From Lunularia cruciata (Eukaryota > Streptophyta > Marchantiopsida > Lunulariales > Lunulariaceae): DNA of 64,000 nucleotides. Made by a program: the position numbers and the translations under genes. The DNA lies in contig OX419757.1 in the NCBI GenBank assembly GCA_948567375.1, forward strand, positions 29,078,001 to 29,142,000, read 5' to 3'. This document shows, in pieces, positions 11,577 to 23,053 of this stretch (within the stretch, counting starts at the first letter, position 1; the number at the start of each line of letters is the position of its first letter). Below the pieces are notes generated by a model. It saw only the letters and a program-made list of their open reading frames with translations. It was not told where the DNA came from and made no database searches.

Positions 11577-14000
11577 ATGGAGTTCTTTGGGGATTCTGGA
11601 GGAGACAACGTTGCAATATGTTGTGGGTTTAATCAAAGTGGTGCTCATTATCAACTTGTATCTCTAGTCCCAATGAGAGAGGAGATTGGCTCTAAGTCAA
11701 AGTTTGACATAGGAGCTGATTCAATTGAGAGTGCATTTGGTGTGATCGCACCATTGTTGTGAGACATGGACAAGATTTATGAGATCTCCAAAGGTCTCAA
11801 GCATTACTCTAGTAGAATAGGTACCATTGAGTTGGATGATTTCATCCAAGAGTTTGATAGTTAGCGTGATCTGCAATAGATGTTTGACTTTGTTCACACC
11901 CTTCATGGCATGGAAGGGGTTGTTTTAGCATTTGGAGGGTCCACTGACAAACAACTACCATGAGTTCAAGAGAGAGCTCACTTGGAGGAGATTGAGCTAT
12001 GGAGACAATATTGGTCTCCGAACTATGTCTCCATTACTTGAGGCTCAATTTTTAGGAGTAGATTGGCAGTACCCACGAGTTCTAGCTCTAGTAGCATTGG
12101 TGCATCTCTTGGAGATTGTGCTACTACAAGTGGAGATACTACTACAAGAGGTGGTGTAGTATTGAGGTTTAACCCCCTAGTGGAGTTCTTCCAATGTTAG
12201 AGGCAAAACTACCAAGGAGTGCTAATTGACAAGTGAGGAGCTTGCAAGAGGTCCAATGGAAGGCTGGAGAGAGCCTACACGAGGCATACATTCCCATGAG
12301 ATGGCTGATTAGGTTTATTCAAGGAGTTACAGAGGCCCACACATTCTAGTTTTGATATGGGATATTGGACAAGGAGTTGTGACATAAAATTTTTGATGCT
12401 ACGTTGCTACAGGCTACTTTGCCTACTTTGTGTAATATTCTGAGGAAAGAGAAACACAATAGAGAGAAAACACAAATTCCAAACTCAAACTGCGATGCTC
12501 TAAAGGAGCACCTTCTCTTTATTATATAGCCAAAGAAGATCTCCTCCAAGGAAACACCACCATAGGATTAGGTACAAGGATAGGTGACCTATCAGCAAGC
12601 TCCACCCTTAGATTACTTGCTTGGATGGGTTACATGTCGGTCTTGATCCCATTTGGTTGGTCAAATAGGCTTTGACCAAAGGGAATCTTTTAGGGAATCT
12701 TCTTATAAGAATCTCAAAATCACATGGGTGAGGTACCGTTGGAAAGCTCTTGGTGAGAAAAACTAGAGAAAGGAAATTTCCAACCTTTCCTTTGTTTGGG
12801 GGGGGGGAGAAGGGGGAGATTTGCACATTTTCAAGGCCTAATTCATCCGTTTAGGCCTCCAAATTTACCTTTGAAGTTGTGAAGCCTATTTTAGCTTCTG
12901 CTTGTTAGTAAAAGTGCTCTTTTGGTGATGCCTTTATTTGATCTACTTTATGCATCATGTGTAACATCCTTCCAGATATCACCACCCCAAGTTTCACCTC
13001 TAGATCATATGCCTAACTTATTGATTCTAAAGTTTCCAAGCATATTTCAATTTTTGCCTTGTTAGTAGAAGTACTCATTTGGTGATACCTCTGTTTGATC
13101 TACTTATTCCATCATGCATAACATCCTTCTAGATGTTACCAAACCAAATTTCATCTCTAGATCATCTATCTAGCTATTGGTATTACACTTTGGTAGTGGT
13201 CTTTGGTTTGGTTGAGTGTATTGAGCTCAACATGGTGGAAGAGAGAGTGGTAACATCTGGATTTGGTAGGGAGACCTCATCCACAATTGTTACTTCTTCT
13301 AGAGTGCAGTAGAGTGCACCATGCCATGTTGGTTTCCAAAGATAGGGTGGACAGCCTAGATCCTATGGAGTGAGTAGACGGCCTAGTGTGGCCAAACCCT
13401 TACCTTCATTTTTGAGTTAGCAATAGCCAATGAGTGGTGGTGTTGCTTGTTGGACTTGTGGTGAACATTATCACAAGAGAGAGTGCACTCAGGGCATTGG
13501 ACTTGATACTTTTGGTGCATCATAGCCAACACAAAGAAAGTGTGATCATTGCCACAAATGGTCACATTAGTGATCGGTACTTTGATCTACACCTAGAGTT
13601 ACGGAGTGGTAGGACTGCTATGGTAGGTGGTAGAGGAGCTCCAAGTCATGGAGGATGAGGTGGTAATAGAGTATCCACACCTAGTAGAGGTGTAGTACCT
13701 GCCCTTACTTCTAATACATCCATGGCTACTTGGATTGAGCAATTGGATCAAAGATTAGCTAGCATGGCCATAGCTAGAGGAGATCAAATTCAGGTGCTAA
13801 GGCTTCCACCTCATATGCGGATGATAGAGACATCTTAGACTTCATGTGCAGAGCAACACAAGTGGATGCATCTATCGTAGTGACTAGGAGTACAATATGT
13901 GCTCTAGAGCCTAGAGGAGCATCTATGGAGTTGGACCCATAGAGAGGAGAAGTTGGGAGACAGGTCAAATTTCTTTAGTCTTTCATGCTCTTTGAGGCCT
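11577..14000 (+). pseudogene. gag: Gag of G1 copy B
   Basis: It starts at the ATG in ATGGAGTTCTTTGGGG (MEFFGD), the start shared with copy A. A CCHC-like pair lies at about 13445-13600 (CWTCGEHYHKREC, then CDHCHKWSH with a 2-base deletion relative to copy C). A solo LTR at 12431-13187 interrupts the frame. Stops are common. Its role would be particle assembly and RNA binding. Confidence 0.75.
12431..13187 (-). repeat. Copia-type solo LTR with 5-bp target duplication
   Basis: This 757-bp unit has ends TGTAATA and TATTACA and is flanked by CTTTG on both sides (12426-12430 and 13188-13192). Removing it and one CTTTG restores continuity with copies A and C. On the minus strand it has a TATA-like ctatataataaag (about 12530-12518) and two diverged direct repeats of about 130 bp (12885-13160). 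Short inverted ends and the 5-bp duplication suggest a Copia element reduced to one LTR. Confidence 0.88.
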
Positions 14001-14390
14001 TATAGATGTCATCTAGGGCTCCTAGACGACCTAGAGCAGGTGTGGTAGGTGGTGATGGTGTGCATGATGGACTACCTACTAGTCAGCCACCTTCTACTAC
14101 ACAGACTGAGTCTAGCATGATGTTGGAGGCGGGTCAGCTGATTTTGTGATTTCTATCATTCTTAACCCATGACATGTGTACAATGGGAGTTGACCTAGGG
14201 CCGGTGTTTTGATTAATTGCCAAGCTTTGTGACAGTAGGGATGATGTGGTTCCTACTACTATATCAAAGGTGGTTGATAGTGGAGTTGACTTTGGTTGAG
14301 GAGTATGGGATCCACTCAACAACCAGTGGTTTATGACAGACAACAATGGTTAGATTGGAGGAGTTATCAACTAGACTGGCCCTTGAGTGA

Positions 14391-14790
14391 ATGCGGTTTA
14401 CACCTAAAGTTGTCCTATTGGATAACCAGAGGAGAATTTTTTGTTTGGTGGGACGTTCAAGGAAGGTCTACACACCACAAAGGGTCTTACTAGACTTTGG
14501 TGCGCATCTCCTTATGTTGGGGAAGGCTGTAGTTGTTGGTCTGGAGTTACAAAAGACCAATGTGGAGAGGTGTCCATTTCAGATCTAGACATCTCTAGGT
14601 GGTGGTTCTACATAGTACATTACATGTAGAGAGCTTGTTATTCAGATTCAGCCTGGTCATCCTACTAATAACTCTATGGTGAGGGCTCAGGCCATTGCAA
14701 AAGTGGTTGAGTCATATAATGTGTTGGTTGGGGGAGCAATGTTATACCCCATGGGTTTCAGTATTGAATATTAGGAGGAGTGAGCCTCCT
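14391..14790 (+). pseudogene. pol: Aspartic protease region of G1 copy B
   Basis: The frame reads VVLLDNQRRIF, KVYTPQRV, then LLDFGAHLLMLGK (the active-site turn, with Gly-neighbour residues changed from the Ser seen in C), and VESYNVLVGGAMLYPMGF. It occupies the slot between gag and methyltransferase, as in A and C. It is decayed. Confidence 0.58.
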
Positions 14791-15159
14791 TTAGACCATG
14801 TTGGTAGTTAGATGAGGGATAGGTATGTCACCTACCATTACGCTTTAGTAATGGCAATCTTGGCTCACTATAGTCTAAGACCATGGCGGCTTTAGTTCAA
14901 GCTTTTAGTGATTCTATTACTTGGCTTGGTGACTTATTGGAGAGGAATGCCCACGCAAATGATACTCTAGTACTAGAGGAGATCACTTGGACTTGAAGTG
15001 TGATTGGTATCATTCCATCCACCTTGGATGTTCCATTACGAAGTTCAGAGGAGGCATTGTTTCAACATGCAGATTGGTTGGTGTAGTAGGCTTGGAGTGG
15101 AGCCTTTGTACCACTAGGAGACCAATATGAGGATGAGCTTCCAAAGTCAATTACCTTGA

Positions 15160-15655
15160 CACCTTTGGAAACCACACTCATTGCTTGCCAATATCTAGTA
15201 GAGGGAGAGTGTCTATTGGAGTTGTTCGGTGGGATTAGCACAGACTAGCTATGGTACTATAGGCAGGGATACAAGCACAGAGGTACTTGTATGTGGAGAG
15301 AGATGAGATTCCTAAACAAGTCTCTCTCTATCATGTAGAACACTTGGTCTATCAGTATCCTGAGTTATTACCAATATCAACAGTCAAGGGTTACCAAAAA
15401 GCCCTACTAGCAGACATTTCCTTATTGTGGGGTGCGGTGCATGATATAGAGAGACATGAGGTTTTTCATTTGGTGATTTCTAGATGGCCATGTTAAGGAC
15501 ATACACATGCTAGCCGAGGTTTGGGTCTTTAGGATCCTCATTTTGGTGTGTTTTGGGAGATGTTACAGATACTACAAAATCTTTGGGTTCATCAATCCGT
15601 TTCTCCAACTTACCTTTTGGAGAACGTCCCTTTGATGGGTGATTCTTGCACCCGG
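15160..15655 (+). pseudogene. C5-cytosine methyltransferase, N-terminal part (copy B)
   Basis: Motif I reads LLELFGGIST, after which a deletion shifts the frame. YVERDE (motif II) follows at about 15290. Motif IV reads SRWPC with the Gln codon replaced by TAA at 15494-15496. Motif VI reads YLLENVPLMGD at about 15611-15645. A TAG stands in the same place after motif IV as in copies A and C. The 2.8-kb insert at 15656 cuts the gene shortly after motif VI. It is not functional. Confidence 0.82.
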
Positions 15656-16523
15656 TGTCACAAGGAATTTTTGGTCTTGAGGGTGCACCGGGCACGTGGC
15701 TGCTTGTGCTCAGTTGTTCCTATTTTCTTCTTTTGGATTCTTCCCGTTGTCTTGTGGTAGTTGGTCTCAAGGTTGCATTGGCGCCTGGCTGCTCGTGACT
15801 AAATGGCTTTGTTTATTACTGGCTCACACCTTGCTATTCAAGGACCTATTTTTTCACTCCTATCTAGTAGACAATCCTCTTGTTATGGTTCTTGAGTTGG
15901 TCTTGTCTAGAATTATTGTTTGTCCAGGTTCACTAGCTAATATTTGAGTTAGTTAGAGATGGGTTTATATTTAATGGGGTGACAGTGAATTTTTTTCTGA
16001 CAAGTCATAACCTGTAAGCCAGTTTCAGATCAGCGTTACTAGATAGTAGGAAGGATCTCCCTATGTAGCATAACTGGGAGCTCCTAGAATAGAGTCCTCC
16101 TTGACACTTTCACAAGTTGATATATACACATTTGATCATGGAGAACCATACATCACATCACCAGCCTTGCAATTGATAACACTGGAGAGAAATACCCAAC
16201 TCCAGACCAAACAAGGATCACCTTAGTTCCAAATATCCAAGCAAAATAGAAGACAAAATCAACCAAGACCCATTCTCTATCTCTTACAGTCCATTGCCTT
16301 CCTGTCTTGTTGCAGCTGTCTCATGAGCCACCTCAGGTCCTCCCTCTGTCTGGTCTCTCCTTTGGAAGTTCTCCTCTGTCCTGCCTCTCCTTCAAGAGTT
16401 CTCCTCTGCCAACACTCTCCACAACCAAATCTAGCATAAACTTGAAATTCCATTTCCTGTTGAAGGACAAGGTCCTCCTCTTGAACTCATTCTCCAGCCT
16501 CTGTGAAGGACCAAGCCAACCTA

Positions 16524-16842
16524 ATTCAAATTTTCTTCCTCTCTTCTCACGGTAATTCACCAAACTGTATAGAAACCCTCAAAATTCTCCCTGTTCTCCT
16601 TCCTAATTTGAATTTATCCTTCTCTTCTCACTATCATTCACCAAGCTGAACAGAAAATCCTTGAAATCTCCTTGCTCTCCCTCCTGCTCCTGTCCAGTGC
16701 AAGGGAAAGCCAGACTCTCGGATTCTCTCTCTTGTCACTATCCAAAGCAAGCAGATCTAATTCAAATTTACCCCCCTCTTCTCATTATCATTCACCAAGC
16801 TGAACAGAAAATCCTTGAAATCTCCCTGCTCTCCTTCCAACA
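16524..16842 (+). repeat. Three degenerate direct repeats in the pyrimidine-rich insert
   Basis: Units begin near 16524, 16605 and 16759. Each runs from an AATTCAAATTT-like start through TCTTCTCA and CATTCACCAA to a closing CTGCTCTCCTTCC-like block of about 75-85 bp. The last two are nearly identical in their centre. Confidence 0.8.
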
Positions 16843-16924
16843 TTCAAAAATAGTCTCTGTCCAGCTCTCTATCTCCTTCTCAGTCTAGATTCTTCCTTCA
16901 TGGAAAAGACCTCTCATATTCTGC

Positions 16925-17030
16925 ACTCTCAAGGCATACTTCTTGCAAAAAAATTCTCTCCTTTGGCCTGCACACTCTCAAGGCATACTTCTTGCAAAAA
17001 TTTCTCCTGCAAAAATGTTCCTCTGGCCTG
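16925..17030 (+). repeat. Tandem repeat, about 52-bp unit
   Basis: The block ctctcaaggcatacttcttg followed by CAAAAA and TTCTC occurs twice back to back, with GGCCTGCACA between. It is part of the same pyrimidine-rich insert. Confidence 0.75.
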
Positions 17031-18472
17031 CTCTTGTCCAGACTTCCCCTTCATGCAAAAAAAACTCTCCTCTTACACTCTCCCTCTGTCATGCCAAGGC
17101 AATTCAAAATTTTTCTCTATTCCTGCACACCTTGTTTCAATTCAAAAATTCATGCACATCACCTTGCTTTCCTCTCCCACTATCCTGCACAAGAGCACTT
17201 CCAAAATTTTCCCCTCTCATGCACACCCTATCTCAATTTGAAAAATTCTTGCACAACCTACTCTCTTGTCCTTTGAAGAACCCCTTTCTTTTGCCCTTAT
17301 CTCTCCAGCCCTCACATTCTTGCTAAAATTCTTTCTTGCTGTCCTCACCAAATCCTCTTCACATTCCTATGGGAGTTTTCTTCCTATCCACACACTCTCC
17401 AGCAAGCCCTACTTTTGAAAAATGCCTCTTTGTCTACTTTTCAACTCCACGAGAGTTCTCTCTTGCCAACTCTTCCTCAATTTTGAAATTTCCTGCCCAG
17501 CTTTGCTTTCTTCTCCCACTGTGCACAAAAGCATTTCAAAAATTTCCCCTCTCCCACGGTCTAGCACAAGCATTTCCCAAAACCCCTTTCACTCTCCTCT
17601 CTTCACCTTTGTGAGATTTTCCTGCCTTGTCAACTCTTCAGCAAGCCCCACATCATATGAAAATCCCTCTCACTTTCTCATGTCCTGCACTCCCTTGCAT
17701 ACCTGCAAAAATCTTCTCTTGCCTTGCACTCTCAAGGCCTCAGCTTCCTTGCAAAATTTCTCTTGCCCTTCACTCTCAAGCCATAGCTTCCTTGCAAAAT
17801 TTCTTTGTTGCCGCCTCCTCTCTTACTCCTGCTTCCCCTATAAAAATTTTCTTGTCCACACTCCTCATTCTTGCACACTCCATGCCTTCAAAAATCTCCC
17901 TCTCTCCTCTTGTCATAGACCAAGGCCAGCCCTCCCCGAAAAACTCTCTCCTCTCCTCCTCCTAGTCCTTCCTGTCTAAGGCAACCCTTTCAAAAACCCT
18001 TCCTCTTTCCCTCTACCCTCCTATCCCTCCAAACAGCCTACCTTCCGGAGTTTTCTTTTTCATGTTACAATCCTTAAACCATTCTCAAAACTTGAGAAAT
18101 TCCTCCTCTGTCCCTTTGTCAAAATAGCTCCTCTCAAAACCCTTTTGTCTTTCTTTTCTTCATTACTCAACATAAAAAACGCTCAAAGCTCATTTGATCA
18201 AAAGCACCAAATATAACTTCTGAGACCCTTTGGCGCAAGAAGAAAAGTGCCCTGACTAAAATACTCTCACATGTATTATCTTTTCAAATGACACTCAAAT
18301 CATATTGTAAAGATTCCAATACCATTTCCAAGCCATGGGTTGGTGTATCACAAAATTAAGCTCCAAGTGTTGAGTTACACAAAGAGACTCTTGAGCTAAG
18401 GTCTCATGGAAGGAATCTCTAGCCCTCACAAAATGGCACCAATGATAGCCGTGAATCTTTTTCTCGATGACA

Positions 18473-19318
18473 CCGGGTTGTGGCAAGTATGCATCAAGTC
18501 CATTCTTGGATGGGACCTACCATGTTGTTAGATGCAGCCAAAGTGGGATCACGGGCTCATTGTCTTTGTCTTTGGTGAACAAACCTCTTACCCAAAGAGG
18601 TTCTACAGCACGTTTATGATGGGATTCAAAGACTAGACCACATCATTGTTGATGACATCTTGGATGTTGGGCATTAGTCTCAGATAGTGGTAGTGGCTGA
18701 TAGGTCATCTATGGTAGTGATGAACCTAGTTGGACAACCCATAGCCACTTTTCCTACACTTATGAGTTTTCCAAGCTCCCATGCTTTTTGAGAGAGAGGT
18801 CTTGGACTTATTTGGGACTTACTGATACAATAGTTGGTGGAGCCCAACACCGAGGAGAGAAAGAGAGTAGGTGATAGGCTTTTACATCAATATTATTGCT
18901 GTTCAAGTAGTGTTAGAGGCATCAAGGCATTAGGTGTTAGGTCAGGCAATGGACTTGAATTGTTTGACTTGGATTGTGAGCCTTGGCTTGGCAGAGCAAC
19001 GTAAGATGCATTTGATAGGCATCACCACTCAGACACTTGTGAGCTCTGTGCCTATCAAGACAATTCAAGCACATGTTGGGAGCAATGGACCGAGTGGATA
19101 TGGTATTCTTGGGATACAACTAGTGGCTACTAGGCAGAGGGGTCTCCTTGGAGTCCATCTAGGTGAACATGAGCTACTTGGATTACACCCTTGGTCTACT
19201 TGGGATGCAACTAGAGGACGTATGGAGCTTATAGCTAGATCTGAGGGAATTTTTCACACTGAGGTTGGGATCTCTAGTGGTTGGGAACATGACACTATTG
19301 CTCCCAAGGGTCCAGTGT
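18473..19318 (+). pseudogene. C5-cytosine methyltransferase, C-terminal part (copy B)
   Basis: This continues copy B's methyltransferase after the LTR-like insert. It has GSRAHCLCLW (motif VIII-like), DHIIVDDILDVG, and a frame-shifted motif IX/X region near 18845-18990, where TWIVSLGLAEQ is readable from about 18965. The conserved tail ends APKGPV at 19318. The tail leads within about 60 bp into the reverse-transcriptase lead-in, so the methyltransferase sits directly upstream of RT. Confidence 0.78.
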
Positions 19319-19379
19319 AGTAGCTAGTTAGTATGTCTTCCACTCCTATGACAATTATAGAGGATAATTGGGAGTCGGA

Positions 19380-20380
19380 TCTTGGACCCAAGCTTACAAG
19401 AGAGGAAAGACGGAGAGTTTGGAGGTTCTTGAGGAGCTGCATGAGTTGTTTTTCCTTCCATAGGAAGAATTTGGGTGCTCTAAAGGAACTTGGTATTTGA
19501 ATTGAGCTTACTAGCAATATATCCCATTGTCCCTATAGATACAGTCACATGAACTAAGCATTGATTTAGAGCCAAAGTAGTGAGCTTTTTGAGATAGTGA
19601 TGCCAACCAAGAAGGACATACATGGCAACTGCATAGATAGGCAAATGTGTGGAGACTACTATCCTATCAATTGACAGACTAGGGCTGATTGGTATGCCAT
19701 GCCTACATTGGAGGAGATCTTTGATGCAATTGGGCATGCAAAGGTCTTTAGTACTTTGGATCTTTGAGTGGGATATCATTAGTTGCCGATCAAGGAGGAG
19801 GATAAGTCCAAAATAACATTCTGGGCTATTGATCCTCACGGCAAGGATGTGTTATATTGATGGAGCTTCTTACCATTTGGGTTAAGGAATGCTCTTGCCG
19901 AGTTCTAGAGGATCATGGACAGGATCTAGCTAGATTGGGTTTTGCTTAGTGCTATATTGATGATATTTTGGTCTATGATACTACGATGGAGGAGCATGAG
20001 AAACATTTGTTGGAGGTGTTTGAGAGGTTGAGATCTCATGGACTCAAATTACATCTTGGGAAGTGTAGGTTCTTCCATGAGTAGGTTGAGAGTATTTGGG
20101 TCACACTATCTACCTTGGAGGACTTGGTGTTCAGCAGACCAAGGTGGAGGCTATTGCATGTATTCCTTGGCCTACAGATGTGAGCAAAGTGTGAGCATTC
20201 CTTGGGTTTGCAAACTTCTATTGCTACTTTGTTAGAGGATTTAGTGCCATTGCCAAGGCCTTGAAAAAGTTGACCAAGCTTACATAGGAGTGGTTTTGGG
20301 GAGATGAGCACGAGAGAGCTCAAGGAGAGGTTGACATCTGCTCCTATTTTGAGGAGACCAATCAAGGGATGACCATTTCA
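19380..20380 (+). pseudogene. pol: Reverse transcriptase of G1 copy B
   Basis: The lead-in LTREERRRVWRFL is followed by RT blocks: CGDYYPIN, YAMPTLEEIFDAIG, KVFSTLDL, GYHQLPIKEEDKSK and WSFLPFGLRNALAEF. The catalytic YIDD block is frameshifted here (the same block reads CYIDDILVYS in copy C). LRSHGLKLHLGKCRFFHE follows. Ty3/gypsy RT copies element RNA into DNA. Multiple TAG stops occur. Confidence 0.86.
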
Positions 20381-20815
20381 AGTTCACTTTGAATGGAGTA
20401 TGTTGGGGCTTAGAGCAATGCTTACCAGCATGATGGTGAGGGGAAGGAGTTTGTGGTGGCCTATGCTAATTGCTCCAACAATTCAGCAGAGGCAAAGTAT
20501 AGTTCATATGTGGGAGAGTGCTTGGTAGCAATATGGGTAGTAGCACATTTCCGATGTTATCTATTTGGTAACCCCTTTACTCTCATCAATGATCATCAGC
20601 CATTGAAGTTGTTGATAGAATCCAACAAGCTTTCAAGGAAGGAAGCTTTCAAGGAAGGAAGCTTTCAAGGAAGCTTGCATGATAGGCTTTGATTTTACAA
20701 GAGTATGATTTCATGGTTATTCACAAACCTGGAGTGGTGAACACGTTCACTGAATTTGGTGCAAATGGGTTGAGTAGAAACCCATGTCCCAACCATCAGG
20801 ATCAGATCAGAGCAC
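20381..20815 (+). pseudogene. pol: RNase H of G1 copy B
   Basis: VVAYANCSNNSAEAKYSSY, ECLVAIWVVAHFRCYLFG and NDHQPLKLL are the RNase H core blocks of gypsy pol. VIHKPGVVN and LSRNPCP then mark the RNase H end. A short triplicated word (ggaagctttcaa at 20640-20680) disrupts the middle. Confidence 0.82.
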
Positions 20816-21119
20816 GTTAGCATGGTGAGATAAATGAGGAGATGGTGCCAAGGTGGCATGCATCTACCTTTCTTTGTATATTTTTTGAGGCTTTGGTGGT
20901 ATCTTTGTGGCATATACAAGAGGAGTTATTGAGGTCACAAATCCAAAGAGTGGAGATAGTTGTATAGTTCAACAAGACATTCATGATGACATCTAAGTGA
21001 TGGACTATCTTTGCACTGGTGTTGTGGGTGGCACAATTGGAGCCAAGGAGAGAAGACAATGTTCTTTAGCGGGCCAAATGGTTCAGATTGGAGGGAAGAC
21101 ACCTTCTTCATGTATAGGA

Positions 21120-22320
21120 GGATGTAGAGTGCAAGTAGTACCACTTTCATCTCAAAGACCACAATTGGTCCATCACGCTCATGAAGAGCTAGGAAATTTT
21201 GGAGTAAAGCGTACATATAGCTTACTCCAAAGTCATTATTGGTGGCATAGTATGCAGACCAATGTACAACAATTTTTTGCCATATGTGTGGTTTGTGATT
21301 GAGTAAGAGCATCATTTAATGCTCCCACACCACAATTACACCCATTACCTATCATGGGGTTGGGTTACTATTGGAGTTTGGACTTTGTTGGACCTTTACT
21401 ATTGACTATGAGACATCATCGGTACATTTTGGTGATGGCAGAGCACTTCTCCAAGTGGATTGAGTTGATGGTAGTTCTTGATAGGTCAAGTGAAAGAACG
21501 GCTTACTTGTTCCTAGATCAAGTTCTTTGTCATTTTGGTGCACCAGTTGAGGTTTTGATTGATCAACGTATAGAGTTCTTGGGAGTTTCAAGTCTTGTGT
21601 GACAAGGCTTTGATTGATCATTGTACTACCTCCAAAGATCACCCTAAGGCAGATGGCTTAGCAAAGAGAGTGGTTCAAACAATGAAGAGAGGATTGCAAA
21701 AGTATGGTTTGTAGAGAGGCAACTTGGGAGATTGGGATCTCTAGTTATCTTGGTTGGCCATGGGCTATTGATTTAGCTGACAAGCCTCCTTAGCATCCTT
21801 TTCTCCTTTCTACTCTTTGAACAAAATCCAAATTTACCTCTTGCCATTCATTGAGATGCTATTGTAGTTTTGGACTTGGATGATTCAAATGTACGGATGA
21901 GCGCATGTTCCTAACACACATAGATCTTTTGGAGAGTGATGTTGATGGCCTTTGAGGACTTGGCAATTGCTCAACATAGGGATACCTTATGCTATGCTAC
22001 CATTCAAGGATGAGGTTATAGACCCTCAATCTATCTATTTCATCTACGTGACTATGTATATCTATAGCATATAGCATCGACAACACTTGCTATTTCTATA
22101 GGCCGCACTATCTTGAGAGTGTGTGAGGTTTTGCCATCTGGAGTCCTTGTGTTGGAAGGACATGATGGTGTTATTTGGAAGGATCATATGCACAATTGTG
22201 CGCCATGCCACCTCCCAAACATTGATGGTACTATGGACCCAAGCTTGGCACTTGTACGAGTAGGTTTGAGGTGTATGTTATGTGGCTTTTATGATAGAAT
22301 ATTACTATGTTAGTGTATGA
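21120..22320 (+). pseudogene. pol: Integrase of G1 copy B with conserved C-terminal tail
   Basis: The zinc-binding end reads HHAHEELGNFGVKRTYSLL (second His position changed to Asn) and CVVCD. The core reads WSLDFVGP (first Asp), VEVLIDQRIEF (second Asp), and ADGLAKRVVQT, where the catalytic Glu is replaced by Lys. The tail at about 22100-22250 (LRVCEVLPSGVLVLEGHDG, then NCAPCHLPNIDG) is a post-core DNA-binding-type extension. It is non-functional. Confidence 0.83.
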
Positions 22321-22640
22321 TAGTTGTTCAAGAGGATGTTATATGGCATCTATGACTCCTCTCCTCATGGTGATTCCTTAGAGATAGTGGTTATGTCCTA
22401 GATGTACTTGACCTATAGCTAGTTCATCCTTAAAGATATGGCATAGATTGTAGACTAGCACCCGGCCTCGTGATCTTTTGCCCACCATAGGAGATACCAT
22501 ATACTTGGAATAGATGGCTATTTGGAGTAAGGAGGACCTAATCGCCACCTAGGGAGACCATTGTGGTACTTTAGAGTCCATGTATGACTTATGTGTGAGT
22601 TGTGCTTCTGTAGTGTGTGATGTTGTGTAGCAATGTATAT

Positions 22641-23052
22641 ACCTACAACATCTAGTATCCTAAAATAGTAAGATTAAGAAAATTATAAAAATAACAAGGT
22701 TAAGAAAATTAAAAAAATACTAATGATGGGAAGTACATTTTAAGTTTTAAGTTAAGAAATATATTTAAGGTTTAAGTTTCATTTTATCATATAATATATG
22801 CGAGCTAAATTTTGAAATTTTATTGATAAATTTTTTAATTAAAAATCAAACAAGTCAAATAATTTTCTTGATTTTTATTGATTATTGCATCCAAATTATG
22901 ATTAAAAATTTGTGTCTAAGAATTTCTTTTGTATTATGCATTATTATCAGAATTAATAATTTACAAAAGAATATTTTAACTTGGATACTTAAAAGACTTA
23001 TTATTATTAGTATGTTATGTGTTTCTAAAATAAGCAAGTTAAATGTGTTTTC
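22641..23052. other. AT-rich stretch, nothing recognised
   Basis: Very AT-rich DNA with repeated AAGATTAAGAAAATTA-like words near 22670-22720. The short open frames look like chance products of base composition. I see no gene or element end here. Confidence 0.5.
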
Positions 23053-23053
23053 A

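Larger units (their letters stand above)
15656..18472. repeat. LTR-like insertion (2.8 kb) with 4-bp target duplication, very pyrimidine-rich
   Basis: The unit starts TGTCAC and ends GATGACA and is flanked by CCGG at 15652-15655 and 18473-18476. Removing it and one CCGG restores the spacing seen in copies A and C. No reverse transcriptase or other pol gene is seen, so a solo LTR is the simplest reading. Bases 16300-18150 are strongly C/T-rich on plus and built from degenerate repeats. The long open frames here arise from low complexity, not coding. Confidence 0.7.
10626..22640 (+). mobile_element. G1-family Ty3/gypsy with DNA methyltransferase, copy B
   Basis: Plus-strand order: truncated LTR, gag, protease, methyltransferase, reverse transcriptase, RNase H, integrase. 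This is the only copy in the window where the whole pol order can be followed. The LTR/gag junction near 11515 lacks the LTR end and primer-binding site seen in A and C, so about 0.6 kb has been lost. No 3' LTR is recognisable after the integrase; 22320-22640 shows no coding and no match to the G1 LTR. It is interrupted by a Copia-type solo LTR (12431-13187) and a 2.8-kb LTR-like insert (15656-18472). Confidence 0.85.

Noticed and set aside
12796-12806. G-run as a quadruplex or regulatory element
   Set aside because: A single short run inside a solo LTR. Nothing else supports a G4.
16900-17979. Several plus-strand frames of 90-185 aa
   Set aside because: Low-complexity Ser/Leu/Cys/His translations of a C/T-rich repeat tract. 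All three frames are open, which is typical of base bias.
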